A stretch of 64,000 bases of DNA from Candidatus Flexicrinis affinis (GTDB lineage: Bacteria > Chloroflexota > Anaerolineae > Aggregatilineales > Phototrophicaceae), in the NCBI GenBank assembly GCA_016716525.1, contig JADJWE010000002.1:1-64000 (forward strand), given 5' to 3'. The notes below the pieces were generated by a model. That model was not told where the DNA came from, did no database searches, and saw only the letters and a program-made list of their open reading frames with translations. The translations under genes were made by a program, and so were the position numbers. Shown here piece by piece: positions 1 through 8,249 of this stretch (its first letter is position 1; every line of letters begins with the position of its first letter).

Positions 1-198
1 GGCATTCACCGCCTCTGGCTGATCACCACCAACGATAACCTCGACGCGCTGCGTTTCTATCAGAAGCGCGGGTGGCATCTGGTCGCGGTACACCGCGACG
101 CGCTCAACGAGTCGCGCCGGCTGAAGCCGCAGATCCCGATTATCGGGATGGATGGCATCCCGCTGCGCGACGAAATCGAACTGGAAATGACGCTGTAG
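1..198 (+). CDS. GNAT-family N-acetyltransferase, C-terminal fragment (gene starts before the window)
   Basis: The frame is open from base 1 and ends with TAG at 196-198, giving the last 65 residues of a protein. The segment reads LWLITTNDNLDALRFYQKRG, the usual beta4/alpha4 region of a GNAT acetyltransferase: a strand, an Asn, then the ALRFYxKxGW element that packs against acetyl-CoA. Members transfer an acetyl group from acetyl-CoA to an amine; the substrate cannot be told. It ends about 110 bp before der. The fold is well supported, the exact subfamily is not. Confidence 0.8.
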   Translation, partial: GIHRLWLITTNDNLDALRFYQKRGWHLVAVHRDALNESRRLKPQIPIIGMDGIPLRDEIELEMTL

Positions 199-206
199 CA
201 GTCGCC

Positions 207-236
207 CTGACGGCGGTTCGTGCGTTCTGTTACAAT
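207..236 (+). promoter_or_regulatory. Putative sigma-70 promoter for der
   Basis: A -35-like CTGACG (207-212) is separated by 18 bp from a good -10, TACAAT (231-236). It lies in the gap after the GNAT stop and about 70 bp before the der start. Only the hexamers support it. Confidence 0.45.
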
Positions 237-306
237 GGCCGATTGACCGACACACGATCTCCGGCACTCGCCGAGCCTAGTTCGTAGACTGCCGACCACA
301 ACCACT

Positions 307-1845
307 ATGCCTAGAAAACCCCTGCTTGCCCTTGTCGGACGTCCCAACGTCGGCAAATCGACGCTGTTCAACCGTCTCGCCGGCGAACGTCTGGCGGTGA
401 CAAATCCGATTCCCGGTACCACGCGCGACCGCCTGCACGGCGAGACCTTCTGGAACGGCGTGCAGTTCCGTATCGTCGATACGGGCGGTATCGAGGTGTA
501 TCAGCCGAAAGGCACGCGTGACGAAAACCCGCTCTCGGAAGGCAGCGCGGAATTCGTGCCGTTGATCCGCGATCAGGCCCTAATCGCCATCGAGCAGGCC
601 GACATCATTGTTCTGGTGGTCGACATCCGCCACGGGATCACAGCGGCCGACGAGGAAATCGCCGAAATCCTTCGGCGCAGCAGCAAGCCCATCGTGATCG
701 CGGCCAACAAGGCCGACGACCTCGGTATCAACGACGACGCGGTCGAGTTCTACTCGCTCGGGCTAGGCGAAGTCGTGCCTTGCAGCGCCGTTCATGGCGT
801 CGGCGTTGGCGACCTGCTCGACGCGGTGGTCGAGGCGCTCGGCCCCGGCGATTGGCAAGACACCGAGGCGGCCGACGAAGATCATCTCAAGATCGCGGTG
901 GTTGGCCGTCCCAACGCCGGCAAGTCGACACTGATCAATAAGCTCATCGGCGAAGAACGCGTGATCGTCAGCCCGGTCGCCGGTACGACCCGCGACGCCA
1001 TCGATACCGATATCACGTGGCACGGTCAGCGCGTCACGCTCATCGACACGGCCGGGATTCGCCGCCGCGGCAGGATCGAGCGCGGAGTCGAGCAGTTCAG
1101 CGTTATCCGCGCCATGAACGCCATCGAGCGCGCCGATGTCGCCCTGTTGGTCATCGACGCCGAACTTGGCGTCACCGAGCAGGACGAGCACATCGCCGGC
1201 TACGTGATCGAGGAATACAAGTCGCTCGTCCTCGTCGTCAACAAGTGGGACACGCTCGAAAAGGACTCGAACACACTGGTCGAGTTCACCAAGACGGTGC
1301 GGGAACGCCTGCATTTCGTCCCGTACGCGCCGCTTGTGTTCATCAGCGCGCTCACCGGGCAGCGAATTCACCAAGTGTTGGAGACCGCCAACCGGGTATT
1401 CGAGGCGCGGCACTTCCGCATCCCGACCAGCGAGCTTAATCGCATCATGCGCGACGCCGTTCGCCGGCATCCGCCCCCGCTTCGCGGGACGCGCCGCTTA
1501 CGCCTGTACTTTGGTTCTCAGGTGCGAACTGCGCCGCCGGTCATCCTCTTTCACGTCAACGACCGGCGACTGATCCACTTCACCTATAAGCGATTCCTCG
1601 AGAACCGTATCCGCGAGGCGCATCCCTTTGAAGGCACGCCGATTCGCATGAGCTTCCGGTCATCCACCAGCACGACCAAAAAGGACGGCGTGCAGGTGAC
1701 CACGGCACGCGACGACGGCATCGCGGATGACTTGGACGATGCGATCGAGGACGTGCAGGACGTCGAATACCTCGACTTCGACGCCGGCGCCCGCGACGAC
1801 AACGTCGACGCAGACGGCTACTACGTGGACGAGGGCGACGATTGA
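307..1845 (+). CDS. der: Ribosome biogenesis GTPase Der (EngA), two tandem G domains
   Basis: Der is a GTPase needed for assembly of the 50S ribosomal subunit. Two G domains are visible. The first has GRPNVGKST (residues 11-19), DTGG (58-61) and NKAD (134-137). The second has GRPNAGKST (200-208), DTAG (247-250) and a later NKWD. The KH-like C-terminal domain follows. At 512 aa it is longer than the usual 440-490 aa because of an insertion after DTGG in the first switch region and an acidic tail (last ~40 residues, many Asp). The stop overlaps the TTG start of the next gene, so the two are probably co-translated. Confidence 0.97.
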   Translation: MPRKPLLALVGRPNVGKSTLFNRLAGERLAVTNPIPGTTRDRLHGETFWNGVQFRIVDTGGIEVYQPKGTRDENPLSEGSAEFVPLIRDQALIAIEQADIIVLVVDIRHGITAADEEIAEILRRSSKPIVIAANKADDLGINDDAVEFYSLGLGEVVPCSAVHGVGVGDLLDAVVEALGPGDWQDTEAADEDHLKIAVVGRPNAGKSTLINKLIGEERVIVSPVAGTTRDAIDTDITWHGQRVTLIDTAGIRRRGRIERGVEQFSVIRAMNAIERADVALLVIDAELGVTEQDEHIAGYVIEEYKSLVLVVNKWDTLEKDSNTLVEFTKTVRERLHFVPYAPLVFISALTGQRIHQVLETANRVFEARHFRIPTSELNRIMRDAVRRHPPPLRGTRRLRLYFGSQVRTAPPVILFHVNDRRLIHFTYKRFLENRIREAHPFEGTPIRMSFRSSTSTTKKDGVQVTTARDDGIADDLDDAIEDVQDVEYLDFDAGARDDNVDADGYYVDEGDD

Positions 1846-3008
1846 GCGAGCGCATTCGCATCGTCCGCATCATCTCGCGCCTCAACATTGGAGGTCCGGC
1901 GATCCATGTGTCGCTGCTCACCGCGTTGATGAACGACGAGACGTTCGAGAGTACGCTGGTTGTCGGCTCGATCGGCGATGAAGAAGGCGACATGTCGTAT
2001 TACGCCGCGCAGCACGGCGTAACACCTCTGATGGTCGAGGCGCTTGGGCGCGAGCTGCACCCGCTGCGCGACATTCGCACGCTGTGGGAACTCACGCAGC
2101 TTCTGCGCAAACTGAAGCCGGATGTCGTCCACACCCACACCGCCAAGGCCGGATTTGTCGGCCGGTGGGCGGCCCGATTCGCCGGCGTACCCGTGATCGT
2201 CCACACCTTCCACGGCCATGTGTTCGAGGGCTACTTCGGCTCGCTGAAGACGCGTTTCTTCCTCTCCCTCGAACAAGCGACGGCGCGCATCACCGACGTC
2301 GTGCTGACGCTCACACAGAGCCTGCGTCGCGATCTTGCCGAGAAGTTCCGCATCGCACGCGCCGAGCGCATCACCGTGCTTCCGCTAGGGCTTGACCTCG
2401 CGCCGATTGCCGCCGTGCCTCGCAAGACCGGAACATTTCGCGCACAGATCGGCGTTCCTGCCGGGGTGCCGTTGGTGGGGATCGCCGGGCGCATGGTGCC
2501 GATCAAGAATCACGCGCTGTTTCTCGACGCCGCCGCACAGATTCACGCGCGGCGCCCCGACGTGCGGTTCGTCATTATCGGCGACGGCGAGCTGCGCGCG
2601 GATCTTGAGCAGAAGATCGATTCGCTCGGACTGCGCGAGGTCGTGACGGTCACGGGTTGGATCAACGACATGGCCAACGCCTATGCCGACCTCGATGTCT
2701 TCGCGCTCAGCAGCATCAGCGAAGGCACGCCGGTGACGGTCATCGAGGCCCTCGCAGCCGGATGCCCGGTCGTGGCGACCCATGTCGGCGGAGTTCCGGA
2801 CCTGCTCGAAGGCGGCCGGCTGGGAAAGCTCGTCTCAAGCGGGAACCCGCATGCGCTGGCCGAATCCATCCTCGAAACGCTCGACAATCCGCCTGATCCC
2901 GAGCCGGGACGTCGGGCGGTTCTGTCGCAGTACGCCATTGACCGGCTGGTGAGCGATCTGTCCGCGCTCTACCGCGCCCAATTGGCGAAGAAGCGGACTA
3001 CTCGCTAG
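1842..3008 (+). CDS. GT4-family glycosyltransferase; 3' end replaced at a cassette insertion
   Basis: This is a GT-B fold retaining glycosyltransferase of 388 aa. The N-terminal domain carries GGPAIHVSLL and HTHTAKAGFVGR. The C-terminal domain carries VGRMVPIKNH-type and EGTPVTVIEALAAGCPVVAT elements, the sugar-nucleotide E-x7-E region of GT4 enzymes. It probably acts in the cytoplasm on exopolysaccharide or glycolipid; donor and acceptor are unknown. The start is a TTG at 1842 overlapping the der stop. Its last codons (2952-2993) recur almost unchanged at 5165-5206, beyond the inserted minus-strand gene, so its present C-terminal residues RTTR probably came with the insertion. The stop overlaps the end of that convergent gene by 4 bp. 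Confidence 0.9.
   Translation: MSERIRIVRIISRLNIGGPAIHVSLLTALMNDETFESTLVVGSIGDEEGDMSYYAAQHGVTPLMVEALGRELHPLRDIRTLWELTQLLRKLKPDVVHTHTAKAGFVGRWAARFAGVPVIVHTFHGHVFEGYFGSLKTRFFLSLEQATARITDVVLTLTQSLRRDLAEKFRIARAERITVLPLGLDLAPIAAVPRKTGTFRAQIGVPAGVPLVGIAGRMVPIKNHALFLDAAAQIHARRPDVRFVIIGDGELRADLEQKIDSLGLREVVTVTGWINDMANAYADLDVFALSSISEGTPVTVIEALAAGCPVVATHVGGVPDLLEGGRLGKLVSSGNPHALAESILETLDNPPDPEPGRRAVLSQYAIDRLVSDLSALYRAQLAKKRTTR
2970..2993 (+). repeat. Left copy of 24-bp direct repeat flanking the DUF262 gene (attL-like)
   Basis: These 24 bases, coding for YRAQLAKK at the end of the glycosyltransferase, are identical to 5183-5206. Upstream, 2952-2969 pairs with 5165-5182 and encodes the same residues (SDLSAL), but with base changes that leave the protein unchanged. 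Downstream of the 24 bases the two copies diverge completely. Confidence 0.85.
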
Positions 3009-5053
3009 TAGCGCTCGAATTCAACCCACCAGTCAACGCCTTCATTTAGTCCCGCAGCGTTACCTAGCTCCCGACATAGGCTCATGTGGGAGTTTGCGTC
3101 AAGGTTGACGTAAACCGCCCATCCTTCGTCTAGGTGAAACCAGTACTTTCCTTCAACATATCTAGCAACGTTAGTGGTTAGGTTTGCAAGACGTTCAAAG
3201 TTGCCGCGCTTGTCCCATGCCAGTCTAGCCATGAATCGCGTTACGTCGCGCCATGAACTCACGTCAATGCTTTCACTGTTTACCAACAGTGCAGTTGGAG
3301 ACGTGTACTTGAAAGACTCGGTCTCTGTTGACGCGATGGTGTCGACAAACGATGGCCAGAGTCCAAGGATTTTCTCGATAAGCCATTCCGCACGCGCTCT
3401 AATGGCATCTTCGCTCCACTGATTACCATGTGACCCAAAATACACTTGGTTCAGCCGTAGCGCATTCTGCCGAAGCTTCTGCAGCTTGTCTGTGAAACCG
3501 GAGTTGGACAAGGAACTATTCCAACTCTGGTTCACAAGCGTCAAATTCCCCAGAGTATGGACGTAGGCGGCCTGAATTCTCTCTGCATCCGGTCCCAGAG
3601 CCTCACGCCATGCCGTCGAAAGCGTCTGGGGCATAATGTGTTCTATCGTTGCGTTTCCCTCAAGTACAGTGTATCCACCTGTTCCTTCTGATAGTCTCCG
3701 ATTCACTTCCTCAAGGAGGAATCGAATACGGTCACGACTGCTAAGACTGTAAAGACGCCGTGTCATTATCGTCTCTCTGAGTCGAGTGTCAGGTATGTAG
3801 CGTCGGCGTGCGAGTAGCTTGCGTAGGTTCTCCGTGAGTTCATCGAGGTCAATCTCCCGAATCAACGCCGGGAACATTCGGTTTGCATAAGTGGTTTCAC
3901 CCACCAAAGCACGCCTTACCAAGTAATTCTCGAGGACGTCCAGTCCTCCGAGCAGATCGGATTCCGATATCTGGTTGCTTTGATACGCGTCAAACAAGTA
4001 GAGCAGGACTGGATACGCCGTTGAACTTTCGAATAGGTTGAGACGCTCAAGAGCCCGTCTTAGCGCAGGATTGGGTTCCCTTTCTGGACGCAAGAGTCGG
4101 TCATAGATTTCGGCAAACGCGCGAAGCGTCGAAAGCTCACCAACAAAGTCGTCAATGTGTTTGAACTCGCGCTCCATGCGCTCACGAAACCGTTGGTAAA
4201 TCGCGTCCTCATTGAACAACTGGCCCGTTCTCATCGCCAAGTAGTGGCGAAGAAATGCTGTCATTTCCCCGATGCGTGCTACTGTTCTTTCGTCGTCTAG
4301 GAGATTATCGATAAATGACCAATGTTGGTCGAACATCCGTTCCTGATCATTCAGGGGAAGCCGCATTGCAATGTAGTTCCGAACGAGATCTGTCTGAGTT
4401 AGCGCCTTGCCCTTTGCGTTTAGGCTCTCAAAGATTTCGTATGGACGCTCGTTCTGCTTAATTTCGATGAAGACGACATACAATCCAGCGGTAATCACGT
4501 TATACATCCGCTCAAGATCGAACTGATCACCGATTGCCTGAATACGTTTCTGTAGCTCGTCGCGAATAGTAGCAACGGCATCATCAATCAGAGACTCTGT
4601 TTCACCAGTCGGCAAACCGTCAATTACGGCCTGGTAAACACGCCGATCATCCCGTTTCAGAGTAGGAAGTAGCTTGTAGCGGAAACTGCTCTCCTGTCGC
4701 CTGTTAACAAGGAGCGACTCAATCTCGTGGCTTAGGTCCGGTTCAAAATCCATAGTTAGATCGAGGAAGGCACGGAGCAGCAACGAGATTGTCGTCAGGC
4801 GCTGCTGACCGTCAACAAGTTTGTAGGTCTGTATCATCCGATACGTACCCTCATTAACCACAACAAGTGCGCCCATAAAGTGTTCATGTATGGTGCCGTC
4901 ACGACTTGCCGCGTACACATCAAACACGTCATTCAGCAGTGCTTGCCAGTTCTGCTCATCCCAAGCATATGGGCGCTGGAAGTGTGGCATGGCATAGTGG
5001 ATGTTGCCGCCATTCAGAAACACATGCCCAATGTTTCGCGTGTAGACTTCCAT
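3005..5053 (-). CDS. DUF262/DUF1524 protein, GmrSD-like putative type IV restriction or defence enzyme
   Basis: The protein has 682 aa. The N-terminal DUF262 (ParB/GmrS-like NTPase) domain shows QRPYAW (26-31), KLVDGQQRLTTI (79-89) and FESLNAKGKALTQTDLVRN (208-226). The DUF1524 (GmrD-like HNH nuclease) domain shows ATIEHIMPQ (468-476), GNLTLV (502-507) and the trailing SLSNSGF. Family members restrict modified foreign DNA. A C-terminal ~110-residue part (from about 575) is not recognised. The start at 5053 is chosen because AGGAG lies 5 bp upstream; an in-frame start farther out lacks one. Base composition is clearly lower in GC than both neighbours. The gene opposes its neighbours and sits exactly between two copies of the glycosyltransferase 3' end, so it was probably acquired. 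Confidence 0.9.
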   Translation of the reverse strand: MEVYTRNIGHVFLNGGNIHYAMPHFQRPYAWDEQNWQALLNDVFDVYAASRDGTIHEHFMGALVVVNEGTYRMIQTYKLVDGQQRLTTISLLLRAFLDLTMDFEPDLSHEIESLLVNRRQESSFRYKLLPTLKRDDRRVYQAVIDGLPTGETESLIDDAVATIRDELQKRIQAIGDQFDLERMYNVITAGLYVVFIEIKQNERPYEIFESLNAKGKALTQTDLVRNYIAMRLPLNDQERMFDQHWSFIDNLLDDERTVARIGEMTAFLRHYLAMRTGQLFNEDAIYQRFRERMEREFKHIDDFVGELSTLRAFAEIYDRLLRPEREPNPALRRALERLNLFESSTAYPVLLYLFDAYQSNQISESDLLGGLDVLENYLVRRALVGETTYANRMFPALIREIDLDELTENLRKLLARRRYIPDTRLRETIMTRRLYSLSSRDRIRFLLEEVNRRLSEGTGGYTVLEGNATIEHIMPQTLSTAWREALGPDAERIQAAYVHTLGNLTLVNQSWNSSLSNSGFTDKLQKLRQNALRLNQVYFGSHGNQWSEDAIRARAEWLIEKILGLWPSFVDTIASTETESFKYTSPTALLVNSESIDVSSWRDVTRFMARLAWDKRGNFERLANLTTNVARYVEGKYWFHLDEGWAVYVNLDANSHMSLCRELGNAAGLNEGVDWWVEFERY

Positions 5054-5182
5054 GTATACTCCTATTCGATCCACACATAGTTTATTGCATGTTGTTACCG
5101 CCGTCAAAGTAGCATGACTCGACCTTACTGCATGTGCTGTGCCCGGGACGATAATCCACAGTCGTCAGACCTGTCGGCACTT

Positions 5183-5206
5183 TACCGCGCCCAATTGGCG
5201 AAGAAG
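5183..5206 (+). repeat. Right copy of 24-bp direct repeat (attR-like), remnant of the original glycosyltransferase 3' end
   Basis: Identical to 2970-2993. Read in the glycosyltransferase frame, 5165-5221 encodes SDLSALYRAQLAKKKSRT followed by TGA, and that TGA overlaps the GTG start of the next gene (GTGA). This looks like the native end of the glycosyltransferase, now cut off from its body. Confidence 0.8.
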
Positions 5207-5217
5207 AAGTCCCGCAC

Positions 5218-5703
5218 GTGAGATTTGCGTTTCGCCCGCTGACTCGCGCATTCGTGGCGGAGAGCCTGACATGGCGGTACGAACCGCCTTATGACGTGTA
5301 CAACGCGTATGTGTCGGCGGCCCGCGAGGCGGAGGTCATCGCCACGTACTTTTCAGGCGAGAGTGCCTTCCGCCAAATCGAGATGTACGGCGTGCCGATC
5401 GCAATCGCAAGCTTTGGCCTCGACGGACAGGTCGACGGGGGTGACTACCACGACGAGGCACTGGACATCGGTCTCGGAGTCGCGCCCGGCATGACCGGCA
5501 AGGGTCTCGGAACCGGCATCGTGCGATCGGTTGTCGGCTTCGCTGAGCGCACCTTCTCGCCGCCGGCGCTGCGCGTGACGATCGCGGCATTCAACCTGCG
5601 GGCTCAGCGCGTCTGGGAGAAGAACGGGTTTCGGCCAGCGAGCCGTTTCACGGCCACTGGATCGGGAATGAAGTTCATCGTCTATACACGCGTCGCGAGG
5701 TAA
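5218..5703 (+). CDS. GNAT-family N-acetyltransferase
   Basis: A 161-aa acetyltransferase. The acetyl-CoA loop is in the region LGVAPGMTGKGLGTGIVRSV (about residues 87-106), with the canonical Q/R-x-x-G-x-G/A shape here as TGKGLGTG, followed by RAQRVWEKNGF near the C-terminus. The GTG start overlaps the stop of the glycosyltransferase-end remnant, which suggests it was once translationally coupled to that gene and lost the coupling when the DUF262 gene was inserted. The substrate is unknown. Confidence 0.85.
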   Translation: MRFAFRPLTRAFVAESLTWRYEPPYDVYNAYVSAAREAEVIATYFSGESAFRQIEMYGVPIAIASFGLDGQVDGGDYHDEALDIGLGVAPGMTGKGLGTGIVRSVVGFAERTFSPPALRVTIAAFNLRAQRVWEKNGFRPASRFTATGSGMKFIVYTRVAR

Positions 5704-5709
5704 GCGATC

Positions 5710-6426
5710 ATGCCGACTCTCTTCCAATACGCACCCGAAATCGTCACGACATTCCCGAACGTGGTCGGCGGAGTCATCTATGTGCCGGCGGTCTCGAATG
5801 GTCCGACGCCGTCCGACCTGCTCGACCAGTACCTCGAAGAGCAGCGTGCCGTCATTGCGCGCATCGGAGACACGCCGCTCAGCGAAGTCCCGGCGCTTTC
5901 GGCTTGGCGCGGCGCTTTCCGAACGTTCGGCGTCGATCCGACCGGCTATCGCAGCGCGGCCGAGTCGCTGCTGCGACGGCTGACCAAGAAGGGCGACCTC
6001 CCGTCGATCAACACGCTTGTCGACATCGGCAACCTCGTCAGCATCCGTTACGCACTGCCGGTCGCCGTGTTCGACATGCGTGGCGTTTCGGGCGGGACGC
6101 GCGTTGCATTCGCGAGTGGCAGCGAGTCGTTCATGCCGCTTGAAGCACAGCAGGTGGAACACCCCTCCCCCGGCGAGGTCGTGTTCGTCGACGACGCCGG
6201 CACGGCCTCGGCCCGGCGCTGGTGCTGGCGGCAGAGCGCGGCCAGCGCCGCACGCGCCGACACGACGCGCATTCTGATTACCGTCGAGGCGCATCACGAT
6301 GCGGGACGCGCCGATGTCGACGCGGCCCTCCACGATCTGAATTCGCTGCTGGATCGGTACGCGCCGGGAAATCGCAAGACCGCAGTGGTCGACGCGTCGT
6401 CGCCCGTGTTCAGCGCAGTGGACTAG
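5710..6426 (+). CDS. B3/B4 tRNA-binding-domain protein (PheT editing-domain-like, COG3382 type)
   Basis: The 238-aa protein resembles free-standing B3/B4 domains of phenylalanyl-tRNA synthetase beta. Segments such as WRGAFRTFGVDPTGYRSAAE and LPSINTLVDIGNLVSIRYAL are typical of this family. Such proteins may edit misacylated tRNA, but the function of this subgroup is not settled. It follows the GNAT gene by 6 bp and probably shares its transcript. No synthetase catalytic core is attached. Confidence 0.85.
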   Translation: MPTLFQYAPEIVTTFPNVVGGVIYVPAVSNGPTPSDLLDQYLEEQRAVIARIGDTPLSEVPALSAWRGAFRTFGVDPTGYRSAAESLLRRLTKKGDLPSINTLVDIGNLVSIRYALPVAVFDMRGVSGGTRVAFASGSESFMPLEAQQVEHPSPGEVVFVDDAGTASARRWCWRQSAASAARADTTRILITVEAHHDAGRADVDAALHDLNSLLDRYAPGNRKTAVVDASSPVFSAVD

Positions 6427-6480
6427 CGACAATGCTGGCCCGCACTCGGCGCACAGCAGGCGGCAGTTCCATCTCTGCCC

Positions 6481-7446
6481 TTACGTTGGCAGCGCGGCGA
6501 TCTCCGCGTTATACCACGCGACCGTCTCGCGGAGGCCGTCGTCAAAGCTGGTCGAGGCAGAGAAGCCGAACGCTTCTCGAGCGCGCGTGACATCGACGTT
6601 GCGGCGCGGCTGACCGTTCGGCTTGGTCGTGTCCCACACGATCTCGCCGTCAAAGCCGACAAACGCCTGTATCTTCTCCGCCAGCGCACGAATGCTGATC
6701 TCAACGCCGCTGCCGATGTTGACTGGCTCGGGCGAGTCGTAGTGTGCGGCCGCAAGCGCAATCCCGCGTGCCGCGTCCTTGACGTACACGAACTCGCGGG
6801 TCGGCGTGCCATCGCCCCACAGCGTGACCGTTGGACGGCCTTCGCGCTTGGCCTCGCTCATCTTACGGATCAGCGCAGGGATCACATGCGATGTCTCGAG
6901 GTCGAAGTTGTCACCCGGGCCGTAAAGGTTCGTCGGCATCACGTGAATCGCGCTGAAGCCGAATTCCTGCCGGTACGTCTGGCTCTGAATCAGGAGCGCG
7001 CGCTTGGCAATTCCGTACGGTGCGTTGGTCTCTTCCGGGTAACCGTTCCACAGATCGTCCTCATGGAAGGGTGTCGGCGTGATCTTGGGATAGGCGCAAA
7101 TCGTGCCGATCCCGACGTAGCGCGGAATGCCGTGTCGATAGGCCAGATCGAGCGTCAGCGTGCCCATCATCAGGTTGTCGTAGAAGAACGTGGCCGGGTG
7201 GCTGCGGTTCGCCCCGATGCCGCCGACCGTCGCGGCCAAGTGGATGACCATCGTCGCGTTGGGGTTGTCGCTGTAGAGGCGCTCGACGGCCTCCGGCGTG
7301 CGCAGATCGTAGTCCTTGCTGCGCGGCACGATAACATCCGCTACCCCGCGCCGGCGCAGTTCCTCCACCAAGTGCGTTCCCAGAAAGCCGGAACCGCCGG
7401 TAACGATGACCGTCTGGCTGGACCAGTCGAATGCAGCATTTGTCAT
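6481..7446 (-). CDS. NAD-dependent epimerase/reductase, GDP-L-fucose synthase-like
   Basis: An extended SDR of 321 aa, the usual length of GDP-L-fucose synthase. It has the NAD(P)-binding GGSGFLG near the N-terminus, the catalytic YGIAK (YxxxK) and GDGTPTREFVYVKDAA, typical of the GDP-fucose synthase group. The reaction would be epimerisation and reduction of GDP-4-keto-6-deoxymannose to GDP-L-fucose for surface glycans. The start at 7446 is preferred because GGGAG lies upstream; an in-frame start 36 bp farther out is less likely. No GDP-mannose dehydratase lies nearby, so the precise sugar is inferred. Confidence 0.87.
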   Translation of the reverse strand: MTNAAFDWSSQTVIVTGGSGFLGTHLVEELRRRGVADVIVPRSKDYDLRTPEAVERLYSDNPNATMVIHLAATVGGIGANRSHPATFFYDNLMMGTLTLDLAYRHGIPRYVGIGTICAYPKITPTPFHEDDLWNGYPEETNAPYGIAKRALLIQSQTYRQEFGFSAIHVMPTNLYGPGDNFDLETSHVIPALIRKMSEAKREGRPTVTLWGDGTPTREFVYVKDAARGIALAAAHYDSPEPVNIGSGVEISIRALAEKIQAFVGFDGEIVWDTTKPNGQPRRNVDVTRAREAFGFSASTSFDDGLRETVAWYNAEIAALPT

Positions 7447-7491
7447 GACGAGGCACTCCCTACCGACAACTTTCGACGTCATTGTAGCCGA

Positions 7492-8232
7492 TCACGCCGG
7501 CGCGGCCCGGTAACAATAGCGGTACGATTCGGTGAATCCGGCTCGGCTGTACAGTCGCACGGCGGTCTCGTTCTCTGCGCTGACGTGCAGAAACAGCGCA
7601 CGCACTCGCGACTGAGATGCTTGACCGATCAGCGCGCTCAGGACTGATGTCCCCAACCCTTGCCTGCGCAGCGCCGGATCGGTCGCCATGTTGTACACGG
7701 CGGCAGCGTGGCGGCTGCGCGATAAAGTTCCGACCGCGGCGATCCGGCCGTTCACCTCGACTGACGCGTAGATGCGCTGGCCGACCGTCGAGCGCATCAT
7801 CGCAGCGAACGTCTCGCGCTGAGCCGACCACCTTGGTTGGAACGTCAGGTAGGATTCCAGCCATGTATCGGTCATCTCCGATTCGATCGCAACATCGTGG
7901 CGTGGCCGCTCGTCAGGAGCGTCGCCGCCTCTTAGCATGACGATCGAGTTCTCGTAAGCCTCGTACCCTTCGGCGGCGAGGCGGGCGTCCAATCCGGGCG
8001 GATGGATGCCGTTCGTGATCCGGTACACGGCGCGCAGGCCGCGTTCGCGGTACGCACTGACGCAGTAGTCCAACTTGCGTTCGAGATCGTACGTCGAGTG
8101 ATACAACGGGTAGACGGCGTTCGAGCGGTTGGTCACGCCGCCGCTGAACCGCAGCAGCCATCCATCGTACGGGACCGTCTCTAACGCCGGCCACGTCAGA
8201 CAGGTATACTCCTCGTATTCGCTTATCGACAT
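7492..8232 (-). CDS. GNAT-family N-acetyltransferase (two-part)
   Basis: A 246-aa protein from the ATG at 8232. The C-terminal half is a GNAT domain: VYNMATDPALRRQGLGTSVL contains the acetyl-CoA loop RRQGLG, and SAENETAVRLYSRAGF is the closing element. The N-terminal half (LTWPALETVPYDGWLLRFSG) is of the type seen before GNAT domains in several uncharacterised acetyltransferases. The substrate is unknown. Its start codon is only 17 bp from the divergent TlpA start. Confidence 0.85.
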   Translation of the reverse strand: MSISEYEEYTCLTWPALETVPYDGWLLRFSGGVTNRSNAVYPLYHSTYDLERKLDYCVSAYRERGLRAVYRITNGIHPPGLDARLAAEGYEAYENSIVMLRGGDAPDERPRHDVAIESEMTDTWLESYLTFQPRWSAQRETFAAMMRSTVGQRIYASVEVNGRIAAVGTLSRSRHAAAVYNMATDPALRRQGLGTSVLSALIGQASQSRVRALFLHVSAENETAVRLYSRAGFTESYRYCYRAAPA

Positions 8233-8249
8233 GATCCCTGCACCCGCGC

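Noticed and set aside
5353..6432. Minus-strand open frame of about 360 codons opposite the GNAT and B3/B4 genes
   Set aside because: Both plus-strand genes have family signatures; the reverse frame is Arg/His/Cys-rich and meaningless.
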